Source: an archaeon (lineage in GTDB: Archaea; Thermoproteota; Nitrososphaeria; Nitrososphaerales; Gagatemarchaeaceae). Taken from it: a stretch of 64,000 nucleotides of DNA. A model generated the notes under the pieces. That model saw only the letters and a list, made by a program, of their open reading frames with translations, was not told the origin of the DNA and did not search any database. Shown here one piece after another: positions 58,280 through 64,000 of the stretch. A program made the translations under genes and the position numbers. The stretch spans positions 62,001-126,000 of the forward strand of contig JAKASL010000001.1 in NCBI GenBank assembly GCA_021819035.1, written 5' to 3'. The stretch's first letter is position 1. Each line of letters starts with the position of its first letter.

Positions 58280-59554
58280 TTAAGCGCTCTTCTTTCTGTA
58301 CTCCTCGACCAGCTCCTTTGCTCTGTCGAATCTGACTCTCCTCTCTTCGACCAGCTTCGCAGCCACGAGGTCAATCAGGTCTCCTGTAGCACCGGCAGAG
58401 GAGGCGACGTTGTGTGCGTGTAACTTCATGTGTCCCCTCTGGATTCCTTCGCTGGCCAAGGCGCGCAGGGCGGCGAAGTTCTGGGCGAGGCCGACGGCCC
58501 CAAGGACCTCGGCTAACTCGGTAGCAGTCTTCACGCCAAGTATCTTGATGTTCACCCTTGCAGTCGGATGTGTCTTCGCCGCACCACCCACCAGTCCCAC
58601 GGCCATCGGCATCTCGAGAGTCCCGACGAGGTCCCCGTCGGTGTTCTTCTCCCACGTCGTAATCGGCTTGTACTTGCCCGTCCTTGAGGCGTAGCTGTGA
58701 GCTCCGGCTTCCAGCGCCCTGATGTCCTGCCCGCAGGCTATCCCAACCGCTACTACCCCGTTCATTACCCCCTTGTTATGTGTGGCGCACCTGTAGGGGT
58801 CTGCGTCTGCGAAAGCGTACGCATAGACCACACCGTCTACCACGTCTTCCCCTCCGATTGCCTCCTTGTCGAAGACGGCAGTTGCCCTGACCAACCTTCT
58901 GTCGGCCAAGTTCGAGATGATTCTGAGGAACACTCTCCCGCCGGTGATTTCTTCCACCATGGGGGCTACCGCTTCCGCCATGGTGTTGACGGCATTTGCA
59001 CCCATAGCGTCCCCGGTGTTCACTATGAGTTCAGCTACAACCATTGGCCCCTTGATGCTGGAAAGCACCTTGACATTGAGGTCCTTGGCCCCCCCGCCGA
59101 GGGAGACGAGCATCGGGTCCTGCTCGTTCGCCTTCTTCAAGACGTCGGCCTTCCTCAAGAGCAAACGCGATTTGGCCTCTTCTGGCTTCGGGACTTTGAC
59201 CACCTGCACCTGGCCGATCATCACCGGGCCGGTGTTCGTCACCTTGAACCCCCCCTTCACCCTTGCCATCTTGGCGGCGTTGCTAGCCGCAGCCACGACT
59301 GAAGGTTCTTCGAGAGCCATGGGGATTAAGTAATCCTTGCCATTGATGCGGAAGTTGGTGGCTATCCCGAGGGGATACGTGTATCCGCCAACTACGTTCT
59401 CAATCATGTGGTCCGCGGTCTCAGGCGGGAGCGATCCTGTCCCGGCTACCACGTCGACTTCTTCATCGGTGAGCCCGACAACCTTCTTCAGCAGCTCTCT
59501 CCTCTCACCCATGGAGAGCTTGTGGAATCCCTGGAGTTCGGAATTTACTGTCAT
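58280..59554 (-). CDS. hmgA: Hydroxymethylglutaryl-CoA reductase, class II-like
   Basis: 424 aa. It makes mevalonate for isoprenoid ether lipids. Catalytic-region motifs are IENVVGGYTYPLGIATNF, EEPSVVAAASNAAKMAR, DAMGANAVNTMAEAVAP, THNKGVMNG with the Lys, and QRGHMKLHA with the catalytic His. These follow the Pseudomonas class II enzyme closely rather than the class I form of most archaea and eukaryotes. I use the ATG at 59554 (MTVNSELQGFHKL...) because TTTAAT(TG) at 59583-59590 is about 32 bp upstream. The frame to 59656 would include the promoter. Confidence 0.95.
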   Translation of the reverse strand: MTVNSELQGFHKLSMGERRELLKKVVGLTDEEVDVVAGTGSLPPETADHMIENVVGGYTYPLGIATNFRINGKDYLIPMALEEPSVVAAASNAAKMARVKGGFKVTNTGPVMIGQVQVVKVPKPEEAKSRLLLRKADVLKKANEQDPMLVSLGGGAKDLNVKVLSSIKGPMVVAELIVNTGDAMGANAVNTMAEAVAPMVEEITGGRVFLRIISNLADRRLVRATAVFDKEAIGGEDVVDGVVYAYAFADADPYRCATHNKGVMNGVVAVGIACGQDIRALEAGAHSYASRTGKYKPITTWEKNTDGDLVGTLEMPMAVGLVGGAAKTHPTARVNIKILGVKTATELAEVLGAVGLAQNFAALRALASEGIQRGHMKLHAHNVASSAGATGDLIDLVAAKLVEERRVRFDRAKELVEEYRKKSA

Positions 59555-59699
59555 CTTCAGGCCTCGTCCTTCCGCGTGGCTATTTAATTGATTGAATGCT
59601 GGCTGAGCCACTCTCGTCAATCGGCGAACGGCGCGCAGTTTCAGCTGCCTGGCCAAGCATGCTAAGGATAAAAGGCAGGTTCGAAGGCGGTCTAACCAA

Positions 59700-59822
59700 G
59701 GGCCGGTCGTCTAGCATGGTTAGGACGTCAGGCTGAAGCCCGTAAAGCTCTGACACTTGCTAGCAGAAGACGGCGAATCAGAAGGAGCGCCAAGGTCGGC
59801 GGTTCAACTCCGCCCCGGCCCA
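59700..59822 (+). tRNA. Doubly interrupted tRNA, anticodon uncertain (Phe-GAA reading; Val-like body)
   Basis: Acceptor GGGCCGG/CCGGCCC with discriminator A, D stem GTCT/GGAC, T stem GGCGG/CCGCC with loop TTCAACT, and variable loop AGGTC. At 123 nt it carries about 48 extra bases. The stem TCAGG/TCTGA around CTGAAG gives anticodon GAA. That leaves about 9 extra bases in the anticodon loop and about 38 in the variable region, the latter with GGCG/CGCC pairing. The acceptor and D arm look more like an archaeal Val tRNA, and a CTGACAC string (Val-GAC loop) also occurs but without a good stem. A TATA-like GATAAAAGG (59668-59676) is upstream. Confidence 0.75.
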
Positions 59823-59862
59823 CTTCAATCCTTAAAGCACACCCGTCACTCTTACCTCTGCC

Positions 59863-60309
59863 ATGAACAGGAATCTGCTGATATTCGGCCTGTTCCTCAT
59901 TATCGCAGGGATCTTCGCAGGCTTCTACCTGCTGTCGGTCTTCGGGTTCCTCATGGTGATCCCCGCGCTTCTGGCTTCTTCGCGCCCCAGCCAGCGGCCA
60001 TCCCCGGGGCCGCCGAGGGAGGCACCCAGGAGGATCATGCAAAATGCACAGCCGCCGCCTACTTTAAGCAGGGATGCTGCCACAGTTCAGGCCTCGACGG
60101 CTGCAGCGCTGACTCCGCCGCCCCCATCCCAGTCACAGCAGTTCAGCTACTCCCCTCCTCTCTTCCCAACCGTGCTTCTTCCGTCTCTTTCCATTTCTAT
60201 GGGTGTCCCCCAGACTCCCTCCGAGCAGGCCCCCAAGAGCCAGGCGAGGGAGGACGACGTGCTGGAGATGGGCGCCGTCCTAGCCCTGGCGCGACTCCTG
60301 CTTGGCTAG
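59863..60309 (+). CDS. Small membrane protein with Pro/Ser-rich tail
   Basis: 148 aa. The N-terminus has two adjacent hydrophobic helices (LLIFGLFLIIAGIFAGFYLL and VFGFLMVIPALLAS). A low-complexity, Pro/Ala/Gln/Ser-rich linker (about 42-125) follows, and the C-terminus is a short helical segment (EDDVLEMGAVLALARLLLG). No recognised domain. It overlaps the convergent HtpX-like protease gene by 4 bp. Function unknown. Confidence 0.6.
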   Translation: MNRNLLIFGLFLIIAGIFAGFYLLSVFGFLMVIPALLASSRPSQRPSPGPPREAPRRIMQNAQPPPTLSRDAATVQASTAAALTPPPPSQSQQFSYSPPLFPTVLLPSLSISMGVPQTPSEQAPKSQAREDDVLEMGAVLALARLLLG

Positions 60310-61208
60310 GGGACGTAGACGTTCATTTGTCGGCCGACCTTCCTAAGCCTTTCTACCCTGTGAGGCAGAGAAGGATGGGTAGAGAACATCTCAGCGAGCG
60401 AGTTCCCGCGGAACGGGTTGACGATCCAGAGCGAGGCAGTCGCTGGTGAGGGCGCCTTCGAGGCGCGTGTGGCGATGGGCCTCGTCTGCGCCTTGGCAGT
60501 GATCTTCTCCAGCGCCGTCACCAGCCCGGCAGGGTTCTTAGTGAGTTTCGCGCCATATTCGTCGGCGCTATACTCATCGTTCCTGCTGATGCCGAGCTGT
60601 ACGAATGTGGCCCCCAGCGGTACCAGGATGATGGCCAACAGGGCGAGTGGGGACCCGCCGTTCCTGTTCCTCCCTCCGCCGCCGAAGATCATGGAGAACA
60701 TCGCGATTTGCCCTATGTACGAGATTGCCCCGGCCATAGTAGCCGCCACGCTCGACATCAGGACATCGCGGTGTACCACGTGCCCTATCTCGTGACCGAT
60801 GACTGCCTCCAGCTCATCAGGGGTGAGCGTCTGGAGGATGCTGGATGTGGTGCATACCACGGCCCTATTTGGCCCTCTCCCCGTCGCGAAGGCGTTAGGC
60901 TGAGGCGAGTCGACTACGCCTACCCTTGGCATGGGGATGTTCGCCTTCTGCGCGACATTCTTCACAATCCTGAACAGGGTCGGATATTCGTTTTCCTGAA
61001 CAATCTTGACCTTGCTCATCCTGAGTACGAGAGAGTCGCTGTAGTAGTATGAAACGAAGTTGACTACAGCAGCAAGCGCCAGCGCGAGACCTACAAATGC
61101 AACAGGGTCGCCGAAGAAGTACCATCCTACGAGGTACCCGATAACCATCAGCAATGCTGTGAGTACGAAGAAGAGCGCCGTTATCTTCGCATACAACGCA
61201 ACCGACAT
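60306..61208 (-). CDS. htpX: M48-family membrane metalloprotease (HtpX-like)
   Basis: 300 aa zinc protease for membrane-protein quality control. The HEIGH motif lies at about 139-143 in AVIGHEIGHVVHRD, followed by the third-ligand region RNDEYSADEYGAKL. Two N-terminal and two central transmembrane segments flank the protease. I use the ATG at 61208 (MSVALYAKITALF...) because GTTAAAGT (61236-61243) is about 31 bp upstream. The frame extends six codons to a GTG at 61226. Hsp20 is divergent from it, which fits shared stress roles. Confidence 0.93.
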   Translation of the reverse strand: MSVALYAKITALFFVLTALLMVIGYLVGWYFFGDPVAFVGLALALAAVVNFVSYYYSDSLVLRMSKVKIVQENEYPTLFRIVKNVAQKANIPMPRVGVVDSPQPNAFATGRGPNRAVVCTTSSILQTLTPDELEAVIGHEIGHVVHRDVLMSSVAATMAGAISYIGQIAMFSMIFGGGGRNRNGGSPLALLAIILVPLGATFVQLGISRNDEYSADEYGAKLTKNPAGLVTALEKITAKAQTRPIATRASKAPSPATASLWIVNPFRGNSLAEMFSTHPSLPHRVERLRKVGRQMNVYVP

Positions 61209-61327
61209 TCTGATTTCTTCAAACACGATGCAGCTGTTAAAGTCTTTCCGCAGCTGCCGCCCTCTGGCCCGTCGGGACTATGCTCTATGAAAGGATTAAA
61301 TCCATCCATGGGTCGCTCGAAAGAAGC

Positions 61328-61924
61328 ATGGAAGGCAGCGATGAAGACGACTGGGGCTTCCGAAGGAGGCGGAGGTCTCCCTTCGTTCCGTGGGGTCTTC
61401 CTGATATTGACGAGATGATGAGGGAGATGGAGAGGGCTTTCTCAGTCGAGTTCAAGGACCTCGAGAAAGAGCTTCCAAAGAACCTCGTGAGGGAGTCGAA
61501 GACACCCGAAGGGGGTGTAAGGAAGGAGATTGGTCCATTTGTCTACGGATATTCAGTGACAATCGGACCAGACGGGAAGCCGGTGGTGAGGGAGTTCGGG
61601 AACGTGAGCCGCAAGGAAGGAAAAGCCTGGAAGTCCATCCAAGATAAGCGCGAACCCCTCGTAGACATCGTCACCTCAGACAGGGATGTCAGGGTCATAG
61701 CTGAGATGCCAGGGGTACGGAAAGAAGACATCAACGTCACGGTGGACGAAAACTCAGTCGTTATTTCCGTAGAAAGCGAGAACAGGGGTTACTACAAGAA
61801 GCTCGACCTCCCAGGCTCAGTAGACCCAAAGGGCGCCAAATCGACCTACAACAACGGAATCCTCGAAGTGACTATCCCTCTGCGGACGACGCGGTCCGGA
61901 GGGGTCAGGCTCCGGGTCGAGTAG
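61328..61924 (+). CDS. Hsp20/alpha-crystallin small heat-shock protein
   Basis: 198 aa. The C-terminal alpha-crystallin domain (about 105-198) contains PLVDIVTSDRDVRVIAEMPGV, NVTVDENSVVISVES and YNNGILEVTIPL. The N-terminal half includes an Arg-rich stretch (GFRRRRRSP) and GYSVTIGPDGKPVVREFGN, a layout common in archaeal Hsp20 variants. The ATG at 61328 is preferred because GATTAAAT (61294-61301) lies about 30 bp upstream. The open frame starts at 61280 (MLYERIKSIH...), which would precede the expected transcription start. Confidence 0.9.
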   Translation: MEGSDEDDWGFRRRRRSPFVPWGLPDIDEMMREMERAFSVEFKDLEKELPKNLVRESKTPEGGVRKEIGPFVYGYSVTIGPDGKPVVREFGNVSRKEGKAWKSIQDKREPLVDIVTSDRDVRVIAEMPGVRKEDINVTVDENSVVISVESENRGYYKKLDLPGSVDPKGAKSTYNNGILEVTIPLRTTRSGGVRLRVE

Positions 61925-61926
61925 CG

Positions 61927-62394
61927 CTACTGGTAAGGACCATTTTCCAGCCCCCCCTCGCTGAACCGAGCCATGGCGTTGAGGGTTGCTTCGCGATACC
62001 CCTGCTTCTCGGCGAGCGACCTGGCGATGTCGCCCGTCGTGATTATCCCGACCAGAGTCCCAACTTGATCGACGACAACGAGTCGTCTCACGCGATACCT
62101 GGCCATCAATTCGGCCGCACCGGTCAGGGAAGAACTGGGACTGATGGTGATCAGCGGCGTAGACATGATATCGCGCACGAGCACTTTCTTCCCATCTATC
62201 GATTCTGCGAGCACCTTGGAAACGAGGTCTCGTTCGGTCACAATCCCGATGGCCGAGCCGCTCTGCGTGATGACAGCGCAGCTGACCCCCTTCTTCGCCA
62301 TCGCCTTGGCGCAGTCAGTAGCGCTGACGTTTAGCTCGATCGCCATCACCGTCTGCGACATCGCCTTCGCGACAGTAGGTTCTTCCATGGTCAT
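61927..62394 (-). CDS. Tandem CBS-domain protein
   Basis: 155 aa with two CBS motifs (about 5-65 and 75-135). The first is seen as AVITQSGSAIGIVTERDLVSKVL and the second as RLVVVDQVGTLVGIITTGDIARSLA. CBS pairs bind adenine nucleotides and act as energy or ligand sensors. The start at ATG 62394 (MTMEEPTVAKAM...) fits a TATA-like GATATAGAG (62418-62426) about 28 bp upstream, and the frame extends to 62409. It converges with the Hsp20 gene 2 bp away. Partner unknown. Confidence 0.9.
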   Translation of the reverse strand: MTMEEPTVAKAMSQTVMAIELNVSATDCAKAMAKKGVSCAVITQSGSAIGIVTERDLVSKVLAESIDGKKVLVRDIMSTPLITISPSSSLTGAAELMARYRVRRLVVVDQVGTLVGIITTGDIARSLAEKQGYREATLNAMARFSEGGLENGPYQ

Positions 62395-62438
62395 GCTCTG
62401 GCTGCACACATTGGGATGATATAGAGATTAGGAGTAGG

Positions 62439-62531
62439 TGGACCGGGGGGGAATTGAACCCCCGACCTTGGAGCCCTTTCGGGGTTCTTCCGCGTGCAAG
62501 GCGGACGTTCGTACCGCTGAACTACCGGCCC
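62439..62531 (-). tRNA. tRNA-Ala (TGC) with an insertion in the variable loop
   Basis: On the minus strand: acceptor GGGCCGG/CCGGTCC, discriminator A, D stem GTTC/GAAC, anticodon stem TCCGC/GCGGA around CTTGCAC (anticodon TGC), T stem GGGGG/CCCCC with loop TTCAATT. Between the anticodon stem and the T stem are 25 bases where 5 are expected. The extra 20 contain CCC-CGAAA-GGG. This is a non-canonical intron at the variable loop. TTTTAAACT near 62556-62564 is the TATA box. Confidence 0.92.
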
Positions 62532-62649
62532 ACACTCCGACGGCTCTTCTGGGCATTTTAAACTAGGAGGGATGGTCTCCGGAAAGAATGGTCCGTTAGA
62601 GCCGCCGTGGTTCGCACGCTTATAGAGGATGTCACGCGCCCCGGGGCCT

Positions 62650-62741
62650 GGGCTGGTAGCTCAGTCCCACATGGGGAGCAGCTTGGCTAGAGCACCCGAC
62701 TGATAATCGGGAGGCCAAGGGTTCGAATCCCTTCCGGCCCA
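62650..62741 (+). tRNA. tRNA-Ile (GAT) with an insertion in the D loop
   Basis: Acceptor GGGCTGG/CCGGCCC, discriminator A, D stem GCTC/GAGC, anticodon stem CCCGA/TCGGG around CTGATAA (anticodon GAT), variable loop AGGCC, T stem AAGGG/CCCTT with loop TTCGAAT. The D loop holds about 17-18 extra bases (TCCCACATGGGGAGCAG) forming TCCC/GGGA. Removing them leaves a normal 74-75-nt tRNA. A TATA-like CTTATAGAG (62620-62628) is about 26 bp upstream. Confidence 0.92.
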
Positions 62742-62980
62742 TTTTGAAAGTAGCCCAGAATAAGCTGTGTTCAGTAAAAGAGGCTCTATTCAAGCTGATT
62801 ACGGAGGTTTGACGGTGGCGAGTTGACTTGTTCTCTCCATTGGACAGTCTAAGCATGGTGTTTGACAGGGCAGCAGAGAACCCAGCCGCTGATAGCACGC
62901 CATCTAGGATGTCAGTAGTACCGTCTTGAACACCGCTTCCTTCCCACCCATTAATCGTCCATCACTCTGCCCGGCAAAGA

Positions 62981-63790
62981 CTACCACTTCATCGCTTCCT
63001 CAACAGCTTCGTCGAACGCTTTTGGGGCTGTAAGATTCAGCAAGTGGTCTGCGCCTGAGACCACCCGCATCTTGGCGCCGGGGACATAATTCGCCAAGTA
63101 GCGAGCTATGTGCGGCTGAGCAGGGTTGTCACGGTCTCCGACGAGGATTAGTATGGGTATGTTGAGGTTGGACAGCTGGGTCGCGGCTTTGGGTTCCACG
63201 GGGAGTTCGTGCTGGCCGGAGCGGTCCAGGAAGACTTCGTCCGAGTTCTTGCGCACCATGGCCCGAAAGAGTTCGAGGTCCTTCCCTTCGAGTGCGGCTC
63301 CCCACAGCCCGCGGAGATGTTCGATCGCTTCGTCGACCTTCCCTGCCTTGTACGCCTCGTAGGCCGCCTTGGACGCCCTCTCGTCGACGTTGAAAACCCC
63401 TTCTGGGAACATCGGGTAGTCCATCCCCGAGAAGCCGGGGGAGACTAAGAGAAGCCCCCGTACCAAGCCAGGGTGAGCGATCACGAAATCCAGGGCTATC
63501 CTTCCTCCAATGCTCGGCCCTACGATGAGGGGGCGTTCGAGCTTCAGGTGGTCCAAGATCGCTTTGAGATCATCGATTGATGAGAACGTCAGTTCCGCGG
63601 GAGTGGACCCGCCGTACCCCCGAAGGTCATAGCGTACCACGCGGTGGCTTTTGGCAAGGGCGGGGAACTCCCGGTCCCACAGTCTTCGGTCGGTTATCCC
63701 TTCGTGGATTAGAACGATTGAGGACACTCCCTCGGGCCCGGCGACGTCGTAGGCAATCTTTCCGCCAGGGACTTCTAGGAACTCTGCCAT
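62981..63790 (-). CDS. Alpha/beta hydrolase
   Basis: 269 aa. The nucleophile elbow is GPSIGG (Ser near 92), the oxyanion region is HEGITDRRLWD, the acid is in ILVGDRDNP, and the catalytic His is in VSGADHLLNL. It is a soluble esterase/lactonase/haloperoxidase-type member with no signal peptide. The substrate is unknown. The ATG at 63790 (MAEFLEVPGG...) or the GTG at 63796 both fit the shared TATA at 63825-63831. The 239 bp between tRNA-Ile and this gene's stop holds nothing I recognise. Confidence 0.88.
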   Translation of the reverse strand: MAEFLEVPGGKIAYDVAGPEGVSSIVLIHEGITDRRLWDREFPALAKSHRVVRYDLRGYGGSTPAELTFSSIDDLKAILDHLKLERPLIVGPSIGGRIALDFVIAHPGLVRGLLLVSPGFSGMDYPMFPEGVFNVDERASKAAYEAYKAGKVDEAIEHLRGLWGAALEGKDLELFRAMVRKNSDEVFLDRSGQHELPVEPKAATQLSNLNIPILILVGDRDNPAQPHIARYLANYVPGAKMRVVSGADHLLNLTAPKAFDEAVEEAMKW

Positions 63791-63824
63791 CGCCACGTGA
63801 CCTCGTTTTGGAGGCGAACCCAGC

Positions 63825-63831
63825 TATATAT
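63825..63831. promoter_or_regulatory. Shared TATA element between the hydrolase and acetyltransferase genes
   Basis: TATATAT is centred 27 bp before the ATG at 63855 and about 32-38 bp before the starts at 63796/63790 on the other strand. It is the clearest bidirectional core promoter in the window. Confidence 0.6.
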
Positions 63832-63854
63832 GCAAGCCCTTCAACGCGGAGACG

Positions 63855-64000
63855 ATGGCTCTCACGTCGAAGCCGCTCACGGCCAAGACATGGCCCGCCT
63901 TTGCCCGACTCGTGGAGAAGCACAATGGGATTTTCGGCGGGTGCTGGTGCATCTCCTATCATCTTAAGCCAGGGGAGAAGAGACATGGTTACGCGGCATA
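63855..64000 (+). CDS. N-terminus of a GNAT-like acetyltransferase (partial)
   Basis: The first 48 residues are visible before the window ends. The stretch TWPAFARLVEKHNGIFGGCW followed by CISYH matches the N-terminal W-x-FxxLxExx...GGCWCxxF/YH signature of a family of GNAT N-acetyltransferases. The ATG at 63855 coincides with the predicted leaderless start. The acetyl-CoA-binding part lies beyond the window, so the family call is moderate. Confidence 0.6.
   Translation, partial: MALTSKPLTAKTWPAFARLVEKHNGIFGGCWCISYHLKPGEKRHGYAA

Noticed and set aside
62632-62898. 88-codon minus-strand open frame containing GRKGFEPLASRLS
   Set aside because: It runs antisense across the tRNA-Ile gene. That peptide pattern is a well-known false translation of tRNA T-arm sequence.
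1-64000. CRISPR arrays, rRNA genes or intact insertion sequences
   Set aside because: No regularly spaced repeats, no rRNA core motifs and no transposase with terminal inverted repeats were seen. Only the decayed integrase suggests past mobility.

Overview
The window reads as a high-GC chromosomal segment from an archaeon of the TACK superphylum, most like the Nitrososphaeria/Thaumarchaeota side. Supporting signs are archaeal-type ribosomal proteins in L3-L4-L23-L2-S19 order, TATA boxes centred about 24-29 bp upstream of leaderless or short-leader genes, frequent TTG/GTG starts, archaeal Lhr-type helicases, HMG-CoA reductase, and tRNA genes interrupted at non-canonical positions. No rRNA, CRISPR array, ammonia-oxidation gene or intact mobile element was seen. 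Lineage is inferred from gene style, not from a phylogeny.

Layout: 1-11.7 kb is a DNA-maintenance block. Two paralogous Lhr-family helicases bracket a plus-strand operon encoding a cysteine-free, hinge-less SMC-like ATPase whose C-terminal motifs resemble Smc5/Smc6, an unrecognised 252-residue protein, and a tandem winged-helix protein resembling Nse3/MAGE (KITE). This is the best candidate for an under-described system. 12.1-19.1 kb is a self-contained 2-oxoacid dehydrogenase cluster: HTH regulator, lipA, fused E1 alpha-beta, E2, E3, lipB. A delta-1-pyrroline-5-carboxylate dehydrogenase-like gene follows. 20.7-25.2 kb is the start of the ribosomal S10 cluster on the minus strand, which stops after S19. 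25.2-28 kb holds an MFS carrier and a DtxR-type regulator with two operator palindromes controlling a metal-transporter-like gene.

28-32.1 kb carries an acyl-CoA ligase/dehydrogenase pair between a tRNA 3'-end-like fragment and an interrupted tRNA next to a decayed tyrosine recombinase, possibly a remnant of an integrated element. 32.2-44.4 kb is carbohydrate metabolism: a clan-A glycoside hydrolase, a near-complete non-phosphorylative Entner-Doudoroff set (glucose dehydrogenase, sugar-acid dehydratase, KDG-type aldolase, aldehyde dehydrogenase, glycerate kinase, plus a cyclase-family hydrolase that could act as lactonase), a GH15 glucoamylase/trehalase, and a GT4 glycosyltransferase with a HAD phosphatase.

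44.4-51.7 kb is mixed: cupin, winged-helix regulator, GltD-like oxidoreductase, tRNA-binding protein, MscS channel, and a divergent pair of cysteine-motif membrane proteins. 51.8-57.3 kb is a full histidine-degradation set (hutG, hutH, hutI, hutU) in two divergent pairs. 57.3-64 kb has a DedA protein, class II-like HMG-CoA reductase, an M48 protease, Hsp20, a CBS protein, three more interrupted tRNAs, an alpha/beta hydrolase and the start of an acetyltransferase. At several divergent pairs one symmetric AT-rich element lies about 27 bp from both starts, suggesting shared bidirectional core promoters.
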